64,000 bases of DNA from Streptomyces koelreuteriae (GTDB taxonomy: Bacteria; Actinomycetota; Actinomycetes; Streptomycetales; Streptomycetaceae): NCBI RefSeq assembly GCF_018604545.1, contig NZ_CP075896.1, positions 62,001 to 126,000 on the forward strand. The letters are read 5' to 3'. Within the stretch, counting starts at the first letter, position 1; every line of letters begins with the position of its first letter. This document shows, in pieces, positions 1 through 7,748 of the stretch. The notes under the pieces are model-generated. The model ran no database searches. It worked only from the letters and a program-made list of their open reading frames with translations, and had not been told where the DNA came from. The position numbers and the translations under genes were made by a program.

Positions 1-1023
1 CTCTACCACTGGGATCTGCCGCAGGCCCTGGAGGACCGCGGTGGCTGGCGGACACGGGAGACCGCCGAGCGGTTCGGCGAGTACGCGGCCGTCGTCGCCG
101 GGCATCTGAGCGACCGGGTGCCGCGCTGGATCACCCTCAACGAACCGTGGTGCAGTGCCTTCCTCGGCTACTCCGTCGGCCGGCACGCCCCGGGCGCCCG
201 CGAGGGCCGGGGCGCGCTCGCAGCGGCCCATCATCTGCTGGTCGGGCACGGCCTCGCCGTGCAGGCGTTGCGGGCGGCCGGTGTACGCGAGGCGGGCATC
301 ACCCTCAACCTCGACCGCATCCTCCCCGCCACCGGCTCCCCCGCCGACCGGTCGGCCGTCACCCGTGCGGACACCCTGCACAACCTGGTGTGGACCGAGC
401 CGATCCTGGCGGGCCGCTACCCGGCCGCCGAGGAGGAGACCTGGGGCGGGTTGATCACCGGCCAGGACTTCCGGCGGGACGGCGACCTGGAGCTGATCTC
501 CCAGCCGCTGGACTTCATGGGCATCAACTACTACCGGCCGCTCGTCGTCGCCGACGCCCCGCACCGCGAGAGCGACCCGACGCTGCGGGTGGCGACCGAC
601 AACCGCTATGAGGAGGTTCGGCTGCCCGGGGTGCGGCACACCGCCATGGGCTGGCCCGTCGCGCCCGGCACGTTCACGGATCTGCTGGTGGCGCTCAAGG
701 AGCGCTACGGCGAGGCCCTGCCGCCCGTCCACATCACCGAGAACGGCTCGGCGGAGGACGACGAGGTGAGTGCCGACGGGGCCGTCCACGACAGCGACCG
801 GGTCGCCTACCTGCGCGACCATCTCACCGCGCTGCGGGCCGCGATGGACGCCGGGGTGGACGTCCGCGGCTACTACGTGTGGTCCCTCCTGGACAACTTC
901 GAGTGGGCCTTCGGCTACGACAAGCGCTTCGGCATCGTCCGCGTCGACTACGCCACGCAGCGGCGGACACCGAAGGACAGCTACCACTGGTACCGGGCCA
1001 TGATCGCCGCGCAGCGGCCGTGA
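1..1023 (+). CDS. Beta-glucosidase, glycoside hydrolase family 1 (5' end outside window)
   Basis: The frame is open from the first base, so the N-terminus lies upstream; 340 residues are present. GH1 retaining enzymes cleave terminal beta-linked sugars. The acid/base glutamate is visible in ITLNEPW near residue 43 of the visible part, and the nucleophile glutamate in HITENGS near residue 248. The stretch YYVWSLLDNFEWAFGY near the C-terminus is the usual GH1 aglycone-site region, so the catalytic barrel ends intact. Actinobacterial GH1 genes often sit next to sugar ABC transporters, but the upstream side cannot be seen here. The family call is firm; the substrate is not determined. Confidence 0.93.
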   Translation, partial: LYHWDLPQALEDRGGWRTRETAERFGEYAAVVAGHLSDRVPRWITLNEPWCSAFLGYSVGRHAPGAREGRGALAAAHHLLVGHGLAVQALRAAGVREAGITLNLDRILPATGSPADRSAVTRADTLHNLVWTEPILAGRYPAAEEETWGGLITGQDFRRDGDLELISQPLDFMGINYYRPLVVADAPHRESDPTLRVATDNRYEEVRLPGVRHTAMGWPVAPGTFTDLLVALKERYGEALPPVHITENGSAEDDEVSADGAVHDSDRVAYLRDHLTALRAAMDAGVDVRGYYVWSLLDNFEWAFGYDKRFGIVRVDYATQRRTPKDSYHWYRAMIAAQRP

Positions 1024-1160
1024 CGGCCCGGTCGGAGAAAATCATCTTGTCGTTCCATCGGGGGCATGTGCGCAAGAGGCTGGCACCGGCCAACTCCCGC
1101 TCCCTAGGATGTACTTCCTGTCCAGCCAGTCCGTTGGCGCGGCGCCTTGCAGGGGGAACG

Positions 1161-1988
1161 ATGCACTCCGAGAAGCAGTTGTCCACCGAGATCGACGCGA
1201 CCGTGCCGACGGCAGCGCGCATGTACGACCACTATCTGGGCGGCAAGGACAACTACGCGGCGGACCGCGCCGCCTGCGAGGAGCTCGACAAGGTCGTGCC
1301 CAGCACGCGGCGCCTGGCCCTGAACAACCGGCGTTTCCTCCAGCGCGTCGTGCGGACCCTGTCCGAGGAGTACGGCATCCGGCAGTACCTGGACCACGGC
1401 TCAGGCCTGCCGACGCAGGACAATGTGCATCAGGTCGCCCAGCGCATCGACCCCACGACCCACGTGGTGTACGTCGACAACGACCCGATGGTGCTGGTCC
1501 ACGGGCGTGCGCTGCTGGAGCAGGACGAGCGCACCACCGTGATCCACGCGGACATGCGCGAGACCGACCTGATCTTCGATCACCCCGACACCAAGCGGCT
1601 GATCGACTTCTCCGAGCCGGTGTGTGTGCTCTTCAACTCGGTGTTCCACTGCATCCCGGACAGCGACACCGACGGGCCGCTCGCGGTGGCCCGCCGCGTC
1701 CGGGAGCGGCTCGCGCCCGGCAGTTTCCTGGTGATGTGCCAGCTGGTCAGCGAGGACGCCGAAGTACGTGACTTCGTCACGAACTTCATGGATCAGGCCA
1801 CCCAGGGGCACTGGGGGCGCGTGCGTGAGCCGAAGGACGTCGAGACGTACTTCGAGGAGCTGGAGATCCTGCGGCCGGGCCTCGTGGAGGTGTCCACCTG
1901 GCGTCCGGACACCGAGGTGGCGCCGCGTCAGCTCACGCACGAGTGGATCGAGTTCGGCGGCGTGGGTCGGATTCCGCTGGAGAACTAG
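1161..1988 (+). CDS. SAM-dependent methyltransferase, Methyltransf_19 (DUF574) family
   Basis: The protein has 275 residues. The N-terminal signature MYDHYLGGKDNYAADR is typical of this actinobacterial family, and YLDHGSGLPTQDN resembles its glycine-rich SAM-binding motif I. VVYVDNDPMVL fits the acidic ribose-binding loop. The ATG is preceded by AGGGGGA at good spacing; an upstream in-frame extension overlaps the previous gene in a high-arginine frame and was not used. Streptomyces carry many paralogues, often near regulator pairs like those just downstream. The substrate is unknown. Confidence 0.9.
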   Translation: MHSEKQLSTEIDATVPTAARMYDHYLGGKDNYAADRAACEELDKVVPSTRRLALNNRRFLQRVVRTLSEEYGIRQYLDHGSGLPTQDNVHQVAQRIDPTTHVVYVDNDPMVLVHGRALLEQDERTTVIHADMRETDLIFDHPDTKRLIDFSEPVCVLFNSVFHCIPDSDTDGPLAVARRVRERLAPGSFLVMCQLVSEDAEVRDFVTNFMDQATQGHWGRVREPKDVETYFEELEILRPGLVEVSTWRPDTEVAPRQLTHEWIEFGGVGRIPLEN

Positions 1989-2054
1989 CGGGCCCGTCGC
2001 TCCGAGGAGTGCCTCGCGCAGGACACCGGTCGTCCCGCGGGAGGCATCCGCACG

Positions 2055-2969
2055 TCACGGGTAGCGCTGCTCCATCGTCTGACGCAGCAGTTCCAGGGAG
2101 TCTCGGGGCTTGAGCGCCTCGTCCGCGAGCCGGTCCAGCGCGATCCGGTACTGCTCCGTCTCGTCGCGGTCCTCGAGGAAGTTCGCGCTCTTGATGTGCT
2201 CCAGGTAGACCACGTCGGGCAGGTCGAGTCCGCCGAAGCGCAGATACGTGACGGGGATGGCCGGCGCCGAGGCGTTCGTGACGCTCAGCGGCACGATCTG
2301 CACCGTCACATTCGGCCGTTCGGCCATCTCGACGAGGTGGGCGAGCTGTTCCCGCATCACATCGGTGCTGCCCAGGACGCGCAGCAGCACGGACTCGTCG
2401 ATCATCGCCCACAGTTGTGGGGCCTCCTGGCGCAGCAGCAACCGGGCTCGGTGCATGCGGAGTTCGACGCGCCGCTCCACCTCGCCGGCCGGTGCGTTCG
2501 GCAGACCGCGCTCCACCACGGCCCTGGTGTAGGCGGGAGTCTGCAACAGGCCCGGCACATACTGGATCTCGAAGGTCCGGATGGTGGCGGCGGCCTCCTG
2601 GAGTCCGACCAGCCGGTCGAACCACTCGGGCATCAGCCGCTTGTCGTAGCGCTGCCACCAGCCCGGCTCTCCGGCCCGCTGCAGCAGCTTGAGCAGCACC
2701 GACGCCTCGTAGTCGTCGGTGTTGTACTGCCGCAGCAGCGCGCGGACGTCGTTCTCCGTCGGCGGGCGGCGGCCCTTGCCCGACTCGATGCGGGACAGCT
2801 TCGCGGGACTGAACCCGACAGCGCGTGCCGCCTGGTCCTGAGCGAGCCCGGCGTCCTCGCGGAAGCCGGCGAGCTGCACACCGACCAGCATCTTCAGCAG
2901 AGTCGGCGCCGGCTCGGGCCTGTCCAGGTAGGGTTCGAGACGGGAGATGCGATGCGACGCGGCGGACAT
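2055..2969 (-). CDS. XRE-family regulator with DUF5753 domain (WhiJ-like)
   Basis: The protein has 304 residues. An HTH lies at about residues 32-82 (GLAQDQAARAVGFSPAKLSR is the helix-turn-helix core), followed by a DUF5753 ligand or partner domain from about 95 to the end (WFDRLVGLQEAAATIRTFE and QLAHLVEMAERPNVTVQIVP are family landmarks). In Streptomyces such regulators pair with small DUF397 proteins and RsbW-like ATPases in developmental or antibiotic control modules, as for WhiJ. The DUF397 gene is just upstream on the same strand and the ATPase is divergent, so the whole module is present. The ATG at 2969 was chosen because the HTH begins soon after it; the frame stays open upstream with arginine-rich shadow sequence. 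Confidence 0.93.
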   Translation of the reverse strand: MSAASHRISRLEPYLDRPEPAPTLLKMLVGVQLAGFREDAGLAQDQAARAVGFSPAKLSRIESGKGRRPPTENDVRALLRQYNTDDYEASVLLKLLQRAGEPGWWQRYDKRLMPEWFDRLVGLQEAAATIRTFEIQYVPGLLQTPAYTRAVVERGLPNAPAGEVERRVELRMHRARLLLRQEAPQLWAMIDESVLLRVLGSTDVMREQLAHLVEMAERPNVTVQIVPLSVTNASAPAIPVTYLRFGGLDLPDVVYLEHIKSANFLEDRDETEQYRIALDRLADEALKPRDSLELLRQTMEQRYP

Positions 2970-3075
2970 CCTGACTCCCAGCAGACCGGCACAAGGACGA
3001 CTAACACTATCGCACCGGCGGGGCGTCTCCGCATGTGCCCGCAAGCACCCTTCAGAAGTAGAGAGTTGGGCTCCG

Positions 3076-3297
3076 CTACAGCAGGTGGTCGAACTCGCCG
3101 TCCTTGGCCCCGGCCAGGAACGCCGCCACCTCCGCCGCCGTGTAGACGAGCGCGGGCCCGTCGGGATCACGGGAGTTGCGCATCGCGATCCCGCCGTCGA
3201 CGAGAGGGGCGACCTCGACGCAGTTGCCCTCGGCGTTGCTGTGCCGGCTCTTGATCCAGCGGGCGTCCAACTCGCTGGCCCGCACTCCGTTCCGCAT
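3076..3297 (-). CDS. DUF397 domain protein
   Basis: The protein has 73 residues. The DUF397 pattern is visible as ARWIKSRHSNAEGNCVEVA, close to the usual W-x-K-S-x-x-S-x-x-x-x-N-C-V-E-V-A, followed by AMRNSRDPDGPALVYT and AFLAGAKDGEFDHLL. DUF397 proteins are small partners of WhiJ-like XRE regulators, and the cognate regulator follows about 106 bp downstream. The ATG at 3297 has AAGGAG about 12 nt upstream; a longer form starting at 3375 is possible but would only add a low-complexity segment. Confidence 0.88.
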   Translation of the reverse strand: MRNGVRASELDARWIKSRHSNAEGNCVEVAPLVDGGIAMRNSRDPDGPALVYTAAEVAAFLAGAKDGEFDHLL

Positions 3298-3436
3298 TGG
3301 CACCGCAGTCTCCTTGCTGTTCTCGTACCCCGCCGCGCACGGTGTGCCCGGCCGTCCAGCCGAGACCGGCCGCATCCCTCGGCCGCACTCGTCCCGGCTT
3401 GCGTACCCACAACGGCTTGAATTTCACGCAATTTCT

Positions 3437-3450
3437 CGTGCAATTGCACG
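3437..3450. promoter_or_regulatory. Perfect 14-bp palindrome between DUF397 and ATPase genes
   Basis: CGTGCAATTGCACG reads the same on both strands. A related half-site, CACGCAATT, sits just to the left at about 3425. The AT-rich core stands out from its surroundings. It lies in the divergent gap of the WhiJ-like module, which makes it a natural operator candidate for the XRE regulator. The binding role is inferred. Confidence 0.55.
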
Positions 3451-3532
3451 CGAGCGCCGTCAGCGTGGATAATAGCTGCGGCGTCAACCCCTGTGCTGAC
3501 GCCCCGTCCTGACGTCGCATCGGGGAGATGCC

Positions 3533-4102
3533 GTGTCATCACCTGCGCAGCACGTGCTCCGGCCGCCGAGCGGGGCCGGAGCACACACGAGCGCAGCCTG
3601 CACGAGCCGCGGTCTCCCGCCCGGCCCGCACACGCTGACGCCGTACGGGATCGCCCCGACGCCGGAGACGAGGCAGCTGCCCTCCGGCGCCCTGGCCGCC
3701 TCGGCCACCCTGCGCGTCGAGTGCGGCCTGGAGGGATTCGCGCGAGCCCGCTCCTTCACCCGCGACACCCTGCACCTCTGGTCGCTCGACCACTGCCGCG
3801 AAGACGCCACCCTCGTCGTCACCAAACTCACCGCCAACGCCGCGACGCACGCGGCGCCGGGGACATCGGGTGCGCCGGAGGTCCGGCTCGGATTCCGCCT
3901 GAACCCCACCCATCTGCTGGTCACCGTCTCCGACCCCGACGACCATCCGCCCGTGCACAGACCCGCCGCCGGCTCCGCTCTCGAGGAGCACGGCCGGGGC
4001 CTGCGCATCGTCGACGCCCTGTCCGAGGAGTGGGGCTGGACCCCCCATCCCCCGGCGGGCAAGACGGTCTGGGCGAGGTTGTCGACCTCTCCCCCCATCT
4101 GA
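3533..4102 (+). CDS. RsbW-like ATP-binding protein (HATPase_c_2), altered N-box
   Basis: The protein has 189 residues. A GHKL ATP-binding fold of the anti-sigma/serine kinase type occupies about residues 60-185. The N-box reads LVVTKLTANAATHA where the family normally has a glutamate (pattern S-E-L-V-T-N-A), so the usual catalytic glutamate position is lysine while the asparagine is kept. The G1 box is VSDPDDHPP and the G2 region is EEHGRGLRIVDAL, both present. It probably still binds nucleotide, but kinase activity is doubtful. Its position divergent from the DUF397/XRE pair makes it the third member of a WhiJ-like module. Confidence 0.85.
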   Translation: MSSPAQHVLRPPSGAGAHTSAACTSRGLPPGPHTLTPYGIAPTPETRQLPSGALAASATLRVECGLEGFARARSFTRDTLHLWSLDHCREDATLVVTKLTANAATHAAPGTSGAPEVRLGFRLNPTHLLVTVSDPDDHPPVHRPAAGSALEEHGRGLRIVDALSEEWGWTPHPPAGKTVWARLSTSPPI

Positions 4103-4130
4103 CACGACTGCCGCGGAAAGGCCCCTCGCC

Positions 4131-4676
4131 ATGCGCAGCGCTTCGACGGAACACCCGAGCAGCGAGCGCCCACAGCGCCCGGACACCCCGACCGGCGTGG
4201 CCCGGGCCACGCCGCTCACGGCACTGGACCGCGTGCCGTGGGGCGACATCCAGGACTCCACGGGCTCGGCGGCCGCCATTCCCGTCCTGCTCAGCGGCAT
4301 CGCCTGGGGTGACGCCGACACGGCCCGGTCCGCACTCGACGACCTGCGGAAACGGATCTGCCAGTTCGGTTTCGTCGTGGAGCAGGCCACCGCCGCCACG
4401 GTTCCGTTCCTGTGGGAACTGGCGAAGCAGCCGCAGGTGACCTGCCGTGCCCAGATCATCCGGCTACTCAAGAACATCGCCGACGCCCGGCAGTGGGAGA
4501 GCACCGCCGCCGTCTATCCGAAGCTGCTGAACCATCGGGAGAACCCGGTGGTCTGGGAGCGTGCGGCGCGCCAGGCGGTGCGTGCGCGGCGCGGAGAGCT
4601 CGGCCGGCTGATGGACGACGAGGACACGGAGATCGCCCGGGCCACGAACGAGCTCGCGCGCTCCCTGGGAGCCTGA
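4131..4676 (+). CDS. Hypothetical protein, possibly helical-repeat
   Basis: The protein has 181 residues and no recognised catalytic motif. After a charged, proline-rich start of about 35 residues it is mostly helical, with repeats such as TVPFLWELAKQPQVTCRAQI and VVWERAARQAVRARRGELGR that resemble HEAT-like pairs. It starts 28 bp after the ATPase gene on the same strand and may be cotranscribed. I cannot assign a function. Confidence 0.75.
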   Translation: MRSASTEHPSSERPQRPDTPTGVARATPLTALDRVPWGDIQDSTGSAAAIPVLLSGIAWGDADTARSALDDLRKRICQFGFVVEQATAATVPFLWELAKQPQVTCRAQIIRLLKNIADARQWESTAAVYPKLLNHRENPVVWERAARQAVRARRGELGRLMDDEDTEIARATNELARSLGA

Positions 4677-4884
4677 GCCCCGGCGACTTGAGGGCCGGCG
4701 ACTTGGGGGCCGGCGAGATTTTGCGGAAGGTTTCCGATCGGGCCAAGGTGGGTGTGCGGGCCCGGCCGTAGGGCGGCTCCCCTGTGCTCATGGCGCGGGG
4801 AGACGTGACGAAACGGTGAGGGCCCCCTGTCACCATGGGTGATGCCCCTCGCCTCGCGGGTCCGGGCAGTGTAGACATGGGCAC

Positions 4885-7620
4885 ATGGTCCGACTCTTGG
4901 GTCGATCCGGGACTCGATCGCCCCTGCGGCCCGGCGCTGCGCCGTCCGCACGGCAGCGGCGGGAGGCGGGTTCGTCGCGGTGGCATCCGATGGCGGGGCT
5001 GCGATCGGTCGTGGGCGGACGCAGCGTCGCCGGACAGGTGTTCCTGCTCGTCGTGGTGATCGTGCTGCTGCTGGTGGTGGCCGCGGTGGTGGCGCTGGTC
5101 CTGCAGGTACGGCACGACACGACCCAGGAGGCCCGTAACCGTTCACTCGCCGTCGCGGAGACCTTCGCCAACGCGCCGGGCACGGTCGAGGCGCTGGAGG
5201 GCCCCGATCCCACGGCGGTGCTCCAGCCGCGTGCCGAGGCCGCCCGCGAGCAGTCGAAGGTCGACTTCATCGTCGTCATGAACACCGACGGCATCCGCTA
5301 CACCCATCCCAAGCCGGACCGCATCGGCAAACAGTTCGTCGGGAACATCGCCCCCGCGCTCGCCGGGGAGTCGGTGACCGAGCAGATCCAGGGCACGATC
5401 GGGCACCTCGTGCAGGCCGTGGTACCGGTGAAGGACCCGGACGGCAAGGTCGTGGGCGTGGTGTCGGCGGGGATCACGACGGAGAACGTCGGCGGCACCG
5501 CCGACCGTCAGCTCCCGCTCGTACTGGCCGCCGCCGCGGTGGCCCTCGCCCTGGCGACGGCGGGCGCCGCGCTGGTGAGCCGCCGGCTGCTGCGCCAGAC
5601 CCATGGGCTCGGGCCGCACGAGATGACCCGGATGTACGAACACCACGACGCCGTGCTGCACGCCGTGCGCGAGGGCGTGCTCATCCTCGACGGCTCGGGC
5701 ACCCTGCTGCTCGCCAACGACGAGGCGCACCGCCTGCTCGGGCTGCCCTCCGACGCCGAGGGCCGGCACATCCTCGGCCTGGGGCTCGACCCCGGCACCG
5801 CCGATCTGCTGGCCTCCGGGCGCGTCGCCACGGACGAGGTGCACCTCGTCGGGGACCGGCTCCTGGCCGTCAACCAGCGGACCACGGAGAGCGCGGGCGG
5901 CCCGCCCGGCAGCGTCGCCACGCTGCGGGACTCCACGGAACTGCGTGCCCTGTCCGGCCGGGCCGAGACCGCGCGGGAGCGGCTCAACATGCTGTACGAC
6001 GCCGGGGTGGGCATCGGGACGAGCCTGGACGTCACCCGTACCGCCGAGGAGCTGACCGAACTGGCCGTGCCCCGGTTCGCCGACTTCGTCACCGTGGACC
6101 TGTTCGACTCGGTGCTGGGCGGCGGGCAGCCGAACGCCGCGGCCGCGCTGAGCCGTACGGCGCTGAGCGGGATCCGCAAGGACGCTCCGCTCTACCCCGT
6201 CGGTGAGCGGATCAGGTTCGTCGACTCCTCCCCGCAGGGCCACAGCCTCGACACCGGGCGGGCCGTCCTGGAACCCCGGCTGGGCGAGGCCCCCGGCTGG
6301 CAGGCGCAGGACCTCGAGCGCTCCGCGCAGATCGTGGAGTACGGCATCCACTCCCTGATCACCGTGCCGCTGCGGGCCGGCACCCTGGTGCTGGGCGTGG
6401 TCAGCTTCTGGCGCTTGGAGAAGCCGGAGCCCTTCGACGCGGACGAGCTGGTCCTGGCGGAGGAGCTGGTCGCACGCGCCGCCGTCTCGATCGACAACGC
6501 GCGCCGCTACACCCGCGAGCACAGCATGGCCGTGACGCTCCAGCGGAGCCTGCTCCCCCGGAACCTGCCCGAGCAGGGAGCGCTGGAGATCGCCTACCGC
6601 TATCTGCCGGCACAGGCCGGGGTGGGCGGCGACTGGTTCGACGTACTGCCGCTGTCAGGGGCCCGGGTCGCGCTGGTGGTCGGGGACGTCGTCGGCCACG
6701 GGCTGTACGCCGCGGCCACGATGGGGCGGCTGCGGACCGCCGTGCACAACTTCTCCGCCCTCGACCTCCCGCCGGACGAACTCATCGCCCTGCTGGACGA
6801 GTTGGTCGGCCGCATCGACCAGGACGAGACCGAGGAGGACGGCAGCGCCCCGGTCACCGGCGCGACCTGCCTGTACGCCGTCTACGACCCTGTCTCCCGG
6901 CGCTGCACCGTCGCGCGGGCCGGGCATCCGCCCCCGGCGCTGATCCATCCCGACGGCAGTGTCGAGTTCCCGGAGGTGCCGGCCGGTCCCCCGCTCGGGC
7001 TCGGCGGTCTGCCGTTCGAGACGGCGGAGCTGGAGCTGGCCGAAGGGAGCCGGCTGGTGCTCTACACCGACGGGCTGGTCGAGGACCGGGAGCGGGACAT
7101 AGACGTCGGCCTGGACATGCTGCGCGAGGCCCTGAGCCGGGCGGGCGAGTCCCCGGAGGACACCTGCCGGGAGGTGCTGGACTCGCAGCTCACGGCCCGG
7201 TCCAGCGACGACATCGCCCTGATCGTCGCGCGCACCCGGGCGCTCGCCGCCGACCAGGTCGCCGAGTGGCCGGTGCCTGCCGACCCGGCGGCCGTGGGCG
7301 AGGTGCGGGCGGCGGTCACCCGGCAGCTCACCGAGTGGGGGCTGGACGAGCTGTCGTTCACCACCGAGCTCATCCTGAGCGAGCTGGTCACCAACGCGCT
7401 CCGGTACGGTGACGGCCCCATCCATGTACGGGTGCTGCGCGACCGCAACCTGATCTGCGAGGTGTTCGACAGCAGCAGCACCTCGCCGCATCTGCGGTAC
7501 GCGACGATGACGGACGAGGGCGGTAGGGGCCTGTTTCTCGTCGCCCAGCTCGCGGAGCGCTGGGGGACGCGCTATCTGCCCGCCGGGAAGGTGATCTGGG
7601 CGGAGCAGCCGCTCCCATAA
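4885..7620 (+). CDS. SpoIIE-family protein phosphatase with Cache, PAS, GAF and HATPase domains
   Basis: The protein has up to 911 residues. In order: a TM helix at about 51-75, an extracytoplasmic Cache-like sensor of the CitA/DcuS type (FIVVMNTDGIRYTHP, then IQGTIGHLVQAVVPV), a second TM at about 212-232, a PAS region near 250-350, a GAF region near 375-540, a PP2C/SpoIIE phosphatase with GGDWFDVLPL and VVGDVVGHG near 580-770, and a C-terminal RsbW-like ATPase with LILSELVTNALRYGDG. Such proteins dephosphorylate anti-anti-sigma factors in partner-switching pathways. An internal ATG at 4990 would start just before the first TM and is an equally plausible start. No anti-anti-sigma gene is adjacent. 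Confidence 0.93.
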   Translation: MVRLLGRSGTRSPLRPGAAPSARQRREAGSSRWHPMAGLRSVVGGRSVAGQVFLLVVVIVLLLVVAAVVALVLQVRHDTTQEARNRSLAVAETFANAPGTVEALEGPDPTAVLQPRAEAAREQSKVDFIVVMNTDGIRYTHPKPDRIGKQFVGNIAPALAGESVTEQIQGTIGHLVQAVVPVKDPDGKVVGVVSAGITTENVGGTADRQLPLVLAAAAVALALATAGAALVSRRLLRQTHGLGPHEMTRMYEHHDAVLHAVREGVLILDGSGTLLLANDEAHRLLGLPSDAEGRHILGLGLDPGTADLLASGRVATDEVHLVGDRLLAVNQRTTESAGGPPGSVATLRDSTELRALSGRAETARERLNMLYDAGVGIGTSLDVTRTAEELTELAVPRFADFVTVDLFDSVLGGGQPNAAAALSRTALSGIRKDAPLYPVGERIRFVDSSPQGHSLDTGRAVLEPRLGEAPGWQAQDLERSAQIVEYGIHSLITVPLRAGTLVLGVVSFWRLEKPEPFDADELVLAEELVARAAVSIDNARRYTREHSMAVTLQRSLLPRNLPEQGALEIAYRYLPAQAGVGGDWFDVLPLSGARVALVVGDVVGHGLYAAATMGRLRTAVHNFSALDLPPDELIALLDELVGRIDQDETEEDGSAPVTGATCLYAVYDPVSRRCTVARAGHPPPALIHPDGSVEFPEVPAGPPLGLGGLPFETAELELAEGSRLVLYTDGLVEDRERDIDVGLDMLREALSRAGESPEDTCREVLDSQLTARSSDDIALIVARTRALAADQVAEWPVPADPAAVGEVRAAVTRQLTEWGLDELSFTTELILSELVTNALRYGDGPIHVRVLRDRNLICEVFDSSSTSPHLRYATMTDEGGRGLFLVAQLAERWGTRYLPAGKVIWAEQPLP

Positions 7621-7635
7621 GCGGCACTTGGAGGT

Positions 7636-7663
7636 GCTCATAAAGTTGGCTTATGAGCTCATA
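7636..7663. promoter_or_regulatory. Overlapping inverted repeats (three GCTCATA-type half-sites)
   Basis: GCTCATAA and TTATGAGC form 8-bp arms around a 7-nt spacer (7636-7658), and TATGAGCTCATA (7652-7663) is a perfect 12-bp palindrome sharing one arm. The arms are AT-rich and not followed by a T-run, so they look like an operator rather than a terminator. The gap lies between the phosphatase gene and the ferredoxin reductase gene. The binding protein is unknown. Confidence 0.45.
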
Positions 7664-7683
7664 GACCGGACCCGCGTACCGAC

Positions 7684-7702
7684 TTAGGCATGCCTTAGTT
7701 TA
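7684..7702 (+). promoter_or_regulatory. Iron-box-like site (candidate DmdR/IdeR operator)
   Basis: TTAGGCATGCCTTAGTTTA matches 14 of 19 positions of the actinobacterial iron box as I recall it (TWAGGTTAGSCTWACCTWA). It lies about 47 bp upstream of the ferredoxin reductase start, in the promoter zone. Control by an iron-dependent repressor is an inference. Confidence 0.45.
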
Positions 7703-7748
7703 GGCTTCCCGACGAGATCGCTTGTCGCCGCTCGAAGGGAACCTGACC

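Noticed and set aside
147..611. Long arginine- and proline-rich open frame inside the beta-glucosidase gene
   Set aside because: It is a shadow of the GH1 frame in GC-rich DNA; the real frame carries the catalytic motifs.
4468..5294. Overlapping minus-strand open frames around the start of the phosphatase gene
   Set aside because: They have low-complexity, histidine/arginine-rich content, no motifs and no ribosome site.
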